From the IMG/VR virus record IMGVR_UViG_3300030102_006951, positions 42,538 to 106,537 of that record: a stretch of 64,000 nucleotides of DNA; one strand, given 5' to 3'. Numbering within the stretch: position 1 is the first letter of the stretch; each line of letters begins with the position of its first letter. This document shows positions 54,944 to 62,964 of the stretch, piece after piece. The notes beneath the pieces were generated by a model, which made no database searches, was not told the DNA's origin, and worked only from the letters and a program-made list of their open reading frames with translations. The stretch is from a virus. Both the position numbers and the translations under genes were made by a program.

Positions 54944-55792
54944 TTAAATATTAAATTTTCGTTTTAAGAAAATATTTATTCTTCTAATTAATTTTATCTT
55001 TTTATTTTTTCTTTTTGATTTGTTTTTAATAGAATCGATTTTTACATGATTTTTATTATCTATCATGTTATCTGTATTATCATAATTATTAAGAATTTTA
55101 GATATGATTGGGTTTCTAACTATGTCTTCGATTTTAAATTCAAAGAACCCAATCTCAGATATATTTCTATGTCTATTCATTGCATCATATAACCCGCTTT
55201 GTTTTACATTTTTATATCTATCTGATTGGTCTAGGTCTCCAGATAATACGTACTTTGAATTTTCACCTATTCTGGTTAAAATTGTTTTTACTTGTTCTGG
55301 TGACATGTTTTGGACTTCTTCCACAATAACTACTGAATTATCAATTGTCTTGCCTCTTATGAAACCTAGTGGTTCAACTTTAATTATCTCTAATTCTTCT
55401 AATTTCTGCCTATTAGATTTACCAATTATTTTATCAATAATATCTAATGATGAAGCAACGTGAGGTTCCATTTTTTCTTTCATGTCACCTGGTAGATGAC
55501 CTAGCTTTTCCCCAGCTTCTATGGCTGGCTTTGTAATTATTAATGTTTTATATGGGGTTGTTTTGTTTTGTATTAATTCAATACCTCTTGCAATTGCTAT
55601 ATAACTTTTACCTACACCAGCTGGTCCAGCAGCAATTATAATTTCTTTTTCATTGATTAAATTTGCAAATTCTTTTTGTTTTATGTTTTTACATTTTAAC
55701 CTGTGTTTTTTTGTGAGAACTGAATCTATAACCCTATTTTGTTTTTTGGTTTCTAAAATTGATGATGGGGCTCTTCTTTGTGTTTTTGGCAT
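54944..55792 (-). CDS. phoH: PhoH-like ATPase
   Basis: 282 aa with Walker A GPAGVGKS (residues 56-63) and the PhoH marks ITKPAIEAGEKLGHLPGD, KVEPLGFIRGKT, VVIVEEVQNMSPEQVKTILT (Walker B) and SGDLDQSD. PhoH proteins are common in large phages; they are thought to be RNA-linked ATPases, with no settled role. Basic C-terminal tail of about 40 residues rich in Lys. Confidence 0.92.
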   Translation of the reverse strand: MPKTQRRAPSSILETKKQNRVIDSVLTKKHRLKCKNIKQKEFANLINEKEIIIAAGPAGVGKSYIAIARGIELIQNKTTPYKTLIITKPAIEAGEKLGHLPGDMKEKMEPHVASSLDIIDKIIGKSNRQKLEELEIIKVEPLGFIRGKTIDNSVVIVEEVQNMSPEQVKTILTRIGENSKYVLSGDLDQSDRYKNVKQSGLYDAMNRHRNISEIGFFEFKIEDIVRNPIISKILNNYDNTDNMIDNKNHVKIDSIKNKSKRKNKKIKLIRRINIFLKRKFNI

Positions 55793-55795
55793 ATA

Positions 55796-56770
55796 TTACC
55801 TTTTTGACTCTTTATTTTTGTATTTTTTATCCAACTCTTCTAGTCGGTACTTTTCTAATAAATATTCGCCATTTATGATAACTTCACATTTAAATTTAAT
55901 TATATAGTGCCCATCAAACTCAACTACCTTGTCAAATTCTTTTATATCGTATTGAAATAAATAGAAATCTTTAACACCAATGTCTTTATATGTTGTAAAC
56001 CCAACACCTTTGATGTCTAACATACTTGACTTTTTTGGGGTTTTTAAACACTTTTTTAACTCAGATATAAATAACCTACTTTTTCTATCATACTCATCTG
56101 GATACTTACTAACATAAAACTCTATTAACCTTTCATTATCATTTATAATTCTAATATTCATTTTATTTGTAAATGATTCAATTTCAAATTTACTCCTTGA
56201 ATCCCTAATTACTTTAATAGGTTTTTCAGCTTTTATAGTTGAATGGTATTTTTCGCTATCTATTTCTCCTAGTGTTGCTGATGTGGTATCTTTATTTGAT
56301 ATGATTGATTCTGACCTTTCATTAGAATTGTATTCACTTATATTTTTATTTGATAATATATCATCGCTACTTAGTGTTATTTCTTTATTATCAATAACCA
56401 TCTCAAGTGGGTAGTTGTCTTCTTTGTCTAGTTTAATCTTTTTCAAACCGCTTTTAATTGTTGCTGAAGTACTTTTTTTAACATTTAAGTCATGATAGCC
56501 TTCACTATCTGTTGATAGTGATTTTATCATCATCTTATCCGAAGCCTCTAATATTTTAAATAGTCTCCACCTTAGCTCTTTAACTTCTTGAGTTATTTCA
56601 CCCCTATTTAAAGAGTCTGCAAGTGTACCTTGATTGTGTCTTTGGAATTTGCCGATAGCACCTTCCAATTCCTCTGATGATTGTCCTAGTAAATCTTTTT
56701 CAACGCTAGCGGTAGCTAAGGCTATAGTTGCCATCTTTCTTCTTAGCCAATTAACAGTCTTTTTTATCAT
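55796..56770 (-). CDS. Hypothetical protein, 324 aa
   Basis: N-terminal basic helix (MIKKTVNWLRRKMATIALAT), then SVEKDLLGQSSEELEG and SLNRGEITQEVKELRWRLFK, a helical module with the R-W-R/K pattern seen in several T4-like marine phages. Its C-terminal half is beta-rich (YDIKEFDKVVEFDGHYIIKF). 3 bp from phoH. Function unknown. Confidence 0.5.
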   Translation of the reverse strand: MIKKTVNWLRRKMATIALATASVEKDLLGQSSEELEGAIGKFQRHNQGTLADSLNRGEITQEVKELRWRLFKILEASDKMMIKSLSTDSEGYHDLNVKKSTSATIKSGLKKIKLDKEDNYPLEMVIDNKEITLSSDDILSNKNISEYNSNERSESIISNKDTTSATLGEIDSEKYHSTIKAEKPIKVIRDSRSKFEIESFTNKMNIRIINDNERLIEFYVSKYPDEYDRKSRLFISELKKCLKTPKKSSMLDIKGVGFTTYKDIGVKDFYLFQYDIKEFDKVVEFDGHYIIKFKCEVIINGEYLLEKYRLEELDKKYKNKESKR

Positions 56771-56781
56771 AAAATTTTATT

Positions 56782-57870
56782 TTAACGTTTATTCACTAGT
56801 TCCCTAGTATTTGGTTCAGAACCAAATTCTCTACGATAAACAGTTTTTCCGTTATCTGGACTTTCATAGACGTAAACTTTATTTTTCACTTGTTCATCTA
56901 TCCATTCATAAGTTTTTTTCATACCTTCTATAAGTGGTTGAGAGACTGCCCACCCTATTTTTTCATTATAAAGTTTATTGTCAGAATTTCTACCTCTAAC
57001 ACCTAACGGACATTTAAAACCATATTTTTCAATAAAATCTTGTCCGTCTATATTACTAATTTTAACATCTTTATTTGATATGTCAATAGCCATTTGTGCG
57101 AGTTCATTAATAGTTACCATTTCTTCAGAACCTATATTGACAGGGCCTATAAAATCTGATTCCATAAGACGAAGCACTGCTTCTACACATTCGTCTACAT
57201 ATAAAAATGAACGGGTCTGTTTTCCATCACCCCAGACTTCTACCGTTTTGTTTGATTCTGATACTTTCCTACACATAGCTGCTGGAGCTTTTTCCTTACC
57301 CCCTGTCCACGTACCCATAGGTCCAAATATATTATGAAATCTTGCGATTCGAACATTTAAACCATAGTTACGACTAAAGGATAAAAATAATCTTTCAGAA
57401 AATAGTTTTTCCCATCCATATTCCGAATCTGGGTTGGCGGGGTAAGCTGATGATTCTTCACAATTAGGACTATTAGAATCAAGTTGATTATGTTCTGGAT
57501 ACATACATGCGGAAGAGGAGTAGAAAACTTTTTTTACTTTCTTTTTAGTACACTCATGAACAACATTCAAATTAATTAATGCGGAATTGTGCATGACGTT
57601 AGCATCATTTTCACCTGTAAATATATAACCAGCACCGCCCATATCTGCGGCTAATTGATAAACCTCGTCTACATCATCACCTATAACTTCTGACACTACT
57701 TTAGCATCCCTCAAATCCCCTTTAAAAAATTTGTCACATATGTCATCGTGATTGAAGAATTCATGATTTTTTATATCACAAATTATTACTGTATTACCTT
57801 CTTTTTTTAATCTTTTCGCAAGATGACCTCCGATAAAGCCACCCCCACCTAGAACTACTATTTTTTTCAT
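56782..57870 (-). CDS. GDP-mannose 3,5-epimerase-like sugar epimerase
   Basis: 362 aa. NAD-binding GGGGFIGGHLAKRLKKEG. The family marks LAADMGGAGYIF, YSSSACMYPE (catalytic Cys), YGWEKLFSE (Tyr-Lys pair), RFHNIFGPMGTWTGGKEKAP (catalytic Lys) and SFLYVDECVEAVLRLMES match plant and bacterial GDP-mannose 3,5-epimerase very closely. That enzyme makes GDP-L-galactose (and GDP-L-gulose) from GDP-mannose. GDP-L-galactose is a close analogue of GDP-L-fucose, and the GT11 gene at 59954 is a natural user. It forms a unit separated by 146 bp from the methyltransferase gene upstream. Confidence 0.85.
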   Translation of the reverse strand: MKKIVVLGGGGFIGGHLAKRLKKEGNTVIICDIKNHEFFNHDDICDKFFKGDLRDAKVVSEVIGDDVDEVYQLAADMGGAGYIFTGENDANVMHNSALINLNVVHECTKKKVKKVFYSSSACMYPEHNQLDSNSPNCEESSAYPANPDSEYGWEKLFSERLFLSFSRNYGLNVRIARFHNIFGPMGTWTGGKEKAPAAMCRKVSESNKTVEVWGDGKQTRSFLYVDECVEAVLRLMESDFIGPVNIGSEEMVTINELAQMAIDISNKDVKISNIDGQDFIEKYGFKCPLGVRGRNSDNKLYNEKIGWAVSQPLIEGMKKTYEWIDEQVKNKVYVYESPDNGKTVYRREFGSEPNTRELVNKR

Positions 57871-58016
57871 ATTTTAATTATACTATTAAAATTACATAAA
57901 GTAAAGATTGTATTTACAATATTACATCAGTATCCTAAATAGATTATACCCCATTAATAAATTTTTCACAACTTTCTCAGGGCCATTCTGGTCTTGTGAG
58001 ATATAAATTTGCAATG

Positions 58017-58640
58017 TTACTTCACCCATATCATTCCCCATTTATCTTTTCTGTTTATGTCTATATCGTTGTGTATTTCACACTCTTCCCACGATGTATA
58101 TATTTCTGGTTTTTTTAAATATTCATCACCATATATAACACCAAAATCAGTATATCCAATAGATTTTAAATGTTCACAAGTTTTATTAATGTTAACATAT
58201 TGTTCTTCAGCCCATTCAAAACAAATTTCTTTCTGCTTATTTGACAGTCCCTTTATAACTTCTAATTCATACCCTTCAACGTCAATCTTAATTAAGTCTG
58301 GTGTTTTGTGGTTAATAACTAAATCATCTAAGCTTATAGTGTTTTTAACAATAGTAGAGTTCCATTTGTAATTATTAGAAAATCTAGAATTATTAATCCA
58401 ATCAATACTAGCGGTAGATATTGTGTCTGCATTGCTTATGTGAAATTGAATTTTTTTATTACTTTCAGTAGAAACTAAATCTTCAATTATAACCACATTT
58501 TTATTAAAAAATTTCTTTTTTAACTTATTATATAACTCTATATTTGGCTCAACTGAAATAACTTTGCAATTTGGATATAATTCTAAACATTTATCTGTAA
58601 AATTACCCACGTTTGCACCTACATCAAAAATCAAATCCAT
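58017..58640 (-). CDS. FkbM-family methyltransferase 1, 207 aa
   Basis: SAM-binding motif IFDVGANVGNFTDKC and the FkbM mark LIKIDVEGYELEVIKGLSN. It probably O-methylates a sugar residue of the glycan built by its neighbours. 3 bp from the second FkbM gene. Confidence 0.8.
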   Translation of the reverse strand: MDLIFDVGANVGNFTDKCLELYPNCKVISVEPNIELYNKLKKKFFNKNVVIIEDLVSTESNKKIQFHISNADTISTASIDWINNSRFSNNYKWNSTIVKNTISLDDLVINHKTPDLIKIDVEGYELEVIKGLSNKQKEICFEWAEEQYVNINKTCEHLKSIGYTDFGVIYGDEYLKKPEIYTSWEECEIHNDIDINRKDKWGMIWVK

Positions 58641-58642
58641 AA

Positions 58643-59272
58643 TTAATTATTTTTTATATAAAAAGCATCTCCCCATTCATAGGGTGTCATTTTTATTTCA
58701 ACTCTTTTAAATCCAAATTGAGACAAATATTCATCTATCTCTTCTATTTTGGCGCACTTTTTGTAAACCTCTCCAGAATTAACTTCAGTATAAATGTAGT
58801 CTATTTTTTCTAAAGAATTTTTCATACCTTTCAATGCTAACAATTCAGCACCTTGTATGTCTAAGTTTAAAAAATTATAATCATAAGGATTGAATCCTTC
58901 CTCTTCAAAAAAAGTGTCAATTTTTTTAGTTTTAACAATTTTTTTATCAACTACGGTTATGTGGGGGTGATGCTTTGTATGTTTTCCCATCTCTAAAATT
59001 GAAGAAGACTCCCCATTGCTAGCCACATGGAAATCAATCTCTTTACCGTCTATATCAGATGCAGCAAAACAATAAGATTTATGTAATGGGTATTTATTAA
59101 TAATCAGACTTAATTCTTTAAACGTATCAATGTCGGCCTCTACCCACAAAACATCTTTGACACCAGACTGTACATAAGAGTCTGCTTCTTGAGCATGGTG
59201 AGCGCCAACGTGTAATATTCCCCTTGGTGTTATTCCGTACTTATTTACTATATCTTTAAATTTAATTAGCAT
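58643..59272 (-). CDS. FkbM-family methyltransferase 2, 209 aa
   Basis: GITPRGILHVGAHHAQEADS is a variant SAM motif and NFLNLDIQGAELLALKGM is the FkbM acidic loop. Distinct from the first copy (low identity), so it likely acts on another position. Only 2 bp from the glycosyltransferase upstream of it. Confidence 0.8.
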   Translation of the reverse strand: MLIKFKDIVNKYGITPRGILHVGAHHAQEADSYVQSGVKDVLWVEADIDTFKELSLIINKYPLHKSYCFAASDIDGKEIDFHVASNGESSSILEMGKHTKHHPHITVVDKKIVKTKKIDTFFEEEGFNPYDYNFLNLDIQGAELLALKGMKNSLEKIDYIYTEVNSGEVYKKCAKIEEIDEYLSQFGFKRVEIKMTPYEWGDAFYIKNN

Positions 59273-59273
59273 A

Positions 59274-59942
59274 TTAATTGTATTTTTCTAAAATTTGTTT
59301 TAAATCATATTTCTTTGTATTAAAGTTGCTGCCCTTATGTATTCTATGTAACACTAACTCTTCTTTTATATTCATAAACTTAGCCCCGTGTTTCATTAAC
59401 CTTAACCAAAAATCAAAGTCTTCAATACCAGATAATTTTTCGTCCCACCCATTAATTTTTTTAGCAATGCTTGTTTTTAAAATAGCAGAACTATTTGCAA
59501 TTTGATTATCACCCATCATTGAGCGTGAAAATATTTCATCATGTTCTGCACACAAATTTGGTTGTCCTGTTATTATTTCAGATTCATTACAGTAAAATAT
59601 TTTAGAACCTATAACATCGTATTTCCCAGTTTTAGAAAACTTATTTTGTATTTCAAGTTTTTTTGGTAACCATATATCGTCATCATCCTGAATTGCAATC
59701 CATTCACCCCTAACTTCTTTTAATAATTTGTTTAATGTTTTTGATTTACCTTTATCTAACCCATAATCAAAAACTCTAATTCTTTTATCGTTATAATTTT
59801 TAACAATATTTTTTGAATTGTCGTTTGTTCCATTAAAACCAATAAGTAATTCCCAATCTGTATATGTTTGGTTTATTATTGAATCAATGGATTTACTAAT
59901 ATATTTTTCACCGTTGTATGTTGCTAATAATATTGATATCAT
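59274..59942 (-). CDS. Family 2 glycosyltransferase, 222 aa
   Basis: Classic GT2: ISILLATYNGEKYISKSIDS at the N-terminus, WIAIQDDDDIWLPKKLEIQN with the DxD-type site, and GIEDFDFWLRLMKHG in the C-terminal acceptor region. Complete. Adds one sugar to the glycan of the cluster. Confidence 0.88.
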   Translation of the reverse strand: MISILLATYNGEKYISKSIDSIINQTYTDWELLIGFNGTNDNSKNIVKNYNDKRIRVFDYGLDKGKSKTLNKLLKEVRGEWIAIQDDDDIWLPKKLEIQNKFSKTGKYDVIGSKIFYCNESEIITGQPNLCAEHDEIFSRSMMGDNQIANSSAILKTSIAKKINGWDEKLSGIEDFDFWLRLMKHGAKFMNIKEELVLHRIHKGSNFNTKKYDLKQILEKYN

Positions 59943-59953
59943 AAATTACTTAT

Positions 59954-60772
59954 TTAAATTACAATCCAGTTTGTTTCGTATATATCTTTAACATCTTTAG
60001 GTCCTTTAGGTCCAAACCATATTCTGGGTGCAATTACCTTATTATTGTGTGGGCATAAATAAGCTCCCCACCAGCTGAAACTACTATTAGCTATAATGTG
60101 ATTATTAGACTGTACTAGTAAACATAAATCATCTATTTCATTTTTAAAAGGTGAATAATATATATTTTTAGCTTTAAAGTTATCTTTGCACCACTCAATA
60201 TCGTCTGATACAAATATAAATTTAGTATTATTATCACCTATAATATCCATACTTTTTTTATAATAATCAACGCTACATGTTGGGTGGTAACCTGGGTTAT
60301 TAAGGTAATCACCTCTACGAACATGAACAGATGTTATATTATTATCATTTCCAATATTATTTACAAAATCACAAACTCTATCTACCCTTTCTTTTGAGAA
60401 ATGAAAAAGTTTTGATATTTCATTTTTAAAATCGTGAAAATACTTTGAGCTTTGGAAGTAGCCGAATATTTCCAACCCCTCCGACCATTTTTTAGTGGGT
60501 GCAATTTCTGAATAAGAAAAACCATTTTCTTTATATTTGTGTTTTAAATTACCAATATTTTGGTTTGGGATATTTTTAAAGAAGTCATTTTTGTATGTGT
60601 TCGACACATTTCCCTGTAATTGTGTATCACATTTATTAAAATCAAACGTACATTTAACACTTTTATAGTCTTCTGGGTATAACTCTTTTAACTTCATGGT
60701 TAAACCCTTTGCGGCTGCTATCTGAAACATTTGGTTGCCGATGCCTCCCATTAATTGTGCTGTAATAATCAT
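59954..60772 (-). CDS. GT11 alpha-1,2-fucosyltransferase-like enzyme
   Basis: 272 aa. N-terminal GGIGNQMFQIAAAKGL, central SVHVRRGDYLNNPGYHP (donor-binding H-x-R-R-G-D) and ANSSFSWWGAYLCPHN are the GT11 marks. Cellular members move L-fucose from GDP-fucose to the 2-position of galactose (H-antigen synthesis). The neighbouring GT6 gene and the GDP-L-galactose-type epimerase in the same region suggest either fucose or L-galactose as donor. Confidence 0.88.
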   Translation of the reverse strand: MIITAQLMGGIGNQMFQIAAAKGLTMKLKELYPEDYKSVKCTFDFNKCDTQLQGNVSNTYKNDFFKNIPNQNIGNLKHKYKENGFSYSEIAPTKKWSEGLEIFGYFQSSKYFHDFKNEISKLFHFSKERVDRVCDFVNNIGNDNNITSVHVRRGDYLNNPGYHPTCSVDYYKKSMDIIGDNNTKFIFVSDDIEWCKDNFKAKNIYYSPFKNEIDDLCLLVQSNNHIIANSSFSWWGAYLCPHNNKVIAPRIWFGPKGPKDVKDIYETNWIVI

Positions 60773-60779
60773 AATTATA

Positions 60780-61457
60780 TTAATTTCTAACTTCTTCGTG
60801 GTTTTTATCTAATGCTATTAATTTCTTATCAAATGGTATATTCATACTTTCACCATAACAATAACTGGGGTTAAGAATCTTAGTTGGTGTGTTGTCAAAG
60901 AAATATCTATTCATGTGACTTTCATCATGCCACTTAGCGATAATACCATTTTTAAAATCAATGTCAATATTATCTGCTAAGTTTTTAGCCATTTTTAAAT
61001 ACTCTTCACTTGTACCGCCATTAAAACCACCAGCAAAATACTGATTTTGGTCGTTTGGGTCTATGTAAGCTAATGAATTTGGGTTGGTTTCTGGAGTTCC
61101 TTTACTACCATAGAAACCAGGGTGTTGTGTTGCAACTCTTTCTGAAATTATTTCATCACCAACCTCACTAACGAATTTCATATCGGCATCTGAATAAAAT
61201 AAATAATCCATTTCAGATAATTCTTTTCTTGACTCGTTAAATATTTTATATCTACCTAGTGTCATCCATGGCCAATCTTTATGTTCAACATTTATTTTAA
61301 CCACATTTCTTTCAGTGAATAACTCAACATCTTCATTGGTAAATACAAAGTATGTAACCTCTTGATTTTTAAGTAAAAATTTATCAGCGCTAGTTATGAG
61401 TGGTTGTAAAAATCTAATATACTTGTTTGTTGCTATAATTAATAAACCTATTTTCAT
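60780..61457 (-). CDS. GT6 (ABO-type) glycosyltransferase
   Basis: 225 aa. EHKDWPWMTLGRYKIF, YLFYSDADMKFV (residues 90-92 keep a DxD metal site), YFAGGFNGGTSEEYLKMA and GIIAKWHDESHMNRYF with NPSYCY are the marks of family GT6, which includes the human ABO enzymes and bacterial relatives. GT6 enzymes add alpha-1,3 Gal or GalNAc to galactose, and for ABO-type members the galactose must carry alpha-1,2-fucose. A catalytic domain only, no membrane anchor. It overlaps the previous gene by 4 bases. Confidence 0.85.
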   Translation of the reverse strand: MKIGLLIIATNKYIRFLQPLITSADKFLLKNQEVTYFVFTNEDVELFTERNVVKINVEHKDWPWMTLGRYKIFNESRKELSEMDYLFYSDADMKFVSEVGDEIISERVATQHPGFYGSKGTPETNPNSLAYIDPNDQNQYFAGGFNGGTSEEYLKMAKNLADNIDIDFKNGIIAKWHDESHMNRYFFDNTPTKILNPSYCYGESMNIPFDKKLIALDKNHEEVRN

Positions 61458-62173
61458 GATTGTATTTTTTTATATGGTGTCATATTTCTTATTTTAATGG
61501 CGATATCATTAACAAGTGCTAAGTCTACCTTGTGGTCATTAAGTGGATTTTCTTCATTATAAATATAATTGATATCATCCATAAATTTATAGTGTTCTTG
61601 TCCAGCCATTTCTAGCATTGGGTACATGAATGATAAATCACCAGTTACTTTCCAATATACACCATTTTCATCTTTTAAATCGTCTTGCTTTATATTTCTC
61701 CACAGAAATGTTCTCCACGTTCTTATATGTGACGCTGTAAATCTAGACTTGCGTAAGTTAGGTGTGATAATTTGTTCTGAAGAAAATCCAGGATTTCCAT
61801 TAGAATATCTGAAGCTGCCGTTGGCAATCCATACTTCTGGGTCTGAATAGACCTCAGCTATTCTAGAAAGTGTTTTAGAATCTGGTAACCAATCGTCACC
61901 ATCAACCTCAACGATTACTTCGTCATCAGAAATTTTGTCGTTATATCTAATAACTTGGTCATAATTACCTGGTTGGTATAATTTTTCCTTATTCTCTATA
62001 AGAATGAATCTATCGTCACCATTAATCATGTTTTTAACTTTATCTACAGACCCATCAGTACTGATATCATCCGTAATATAACATGTGAAACCTTTATAAT
62101 TTTGGCCCATAAGTGAGCTAATACATTTTTCAACATAATCTTCTGCATTATATAATGTTGTAATTATTATCAT
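61454..62173 (-). CDS. Family 2 glycosyltransferase, 239 aa
   Basis: IIITTLYNAEDYVEKCISSL and GYITDD-like CYITDDISTDGSVDKVKNM, then VIVEVDGDDWLPDSKTLSRI with the DxD. A typical GT2. The C-terminal part (YRFMDD-type YKFMDDINYIYNEENPLND) is unusual but coherent. Overlaps the next gene by 4 bases. Confidence 0.82.
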   Translation of the reverse strand: MIIITTLYNAEDYVEKCISSLMGQNYKGFTCYITDDISTDGSVDKVKNMINGDDRFILIENKEKLYQPGNYDQVIRYNDKISDDEVIVEVDGDDWLPDSKTLSRIAEVYSDPEVWIANGSFRYSNGNPGFSSEQIITPNLRKSRFTASHIRTWRTFLWRNIKQDDLKDENGVYWKVTGDLSFMYPMLEMAGQEHYKFMDDINYIYNEENPLNDHKVDLALVNDIAIKIRNMTPYKKIQS

Positions 62174-62964
62174 AATTCTAAAACTTTAACCCACTCTTTA
62201 ATGATTTCTTCATTCGTTAAATCTTTAGTGTCGTGGTTAGTTGCGTGATTACCAAAAAATTTAGTGCCATTAGTTTCGCACTCGTCCTTAACCAGGCTGG
62301 CTACTTCTGATTTAGAAGAAAGGTAAACAGCGTCTATCATATTGTACATCTTTTCTTTATCAGATATAAACCCATATTCAATTATCTTGTCTTTATTGTC
62401 TTCTATTATTGGTTTTACTTCGTTTTCATAAAATTGTTGGTCTGTTACATTACCAAATATATATACTTTATCATACCCGTCATTAATTGCTCTAAGGATT
62501 GATATATGTGTTTGTTTGTTTTTATCTATTGAACCAATAACTCCAGCGCATTTATCAGCACCTTCTTCCTTAATGCTATTGGGTAGTGGTTCTTTTAAAT
62601 TTGGTATTGTTACATAAGAACCCGTATATGCACTATGGTATTTTCTTTGTTTTTCATTAAGAAAAATACATTCATCCCAAAACGGAACAACTCTACTAAC
62701 TTCATATACGTCTTTTTCGTGACAATTTAAGACTACTTTTTTAACTGGTGGTCTATCTGGTAAAGCTAAGAAGTGTATGATAAGTGTGTCATCAGGTTCT
62801 GGTTTAAAATTATCCAATTTATCTGATTTACACTTATCTAAGTGCCAATCATGCGGACCATACATTTTAGCTTCGTATCCAGCGTCATTTAATGCGTTTG
62901 TTAGTCGTATAAATGCAAATGTGGAACCACCTTTATTACTCCAACCAGTAAGTATTTTTATCAT
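62170..62964 (-). CDS. Glycosyltransferase, GT-B type, 264 aa
   Basis: N-terminal LTGWSNKGGSTFAFIRLTNA with the G-G-S loop, and a C-terminal Rossmann half (VIGSIDKNKQTHISILRAIN, VYIFGNVTDQQFYENEV, YGFISDKEKMYNMIDAVYL). No E-x7-E motif is obvious, so the family is uncertain (GT4-like). Overlaps its neighbour by 4 bases. Confidence 0.65.
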   Translation of the reverse strand: MIKILTGWSNKGGSTFAFIRLTNALNDAGYEAKMYGPHDWHLDKCKSDKLDNFKPEPDDTLIIHFLALPDRPPVKKVVLNCHEKDVYEVSRVVPFWDECIFLNEKQRKYHSAYTGSYVTIPNLKEPLPNSIKEEGADKCAGVIGSIDKNKQTHISILRAINDGYDKVYIFGNVTDQQFYENEVKPIIEDNKDKIIEYGFISDKEKMYNMIDAVYLSSKSEVASLVKDECETNGTKFFGNHATNHDTKDLTNEEIIKEWVKVLEL

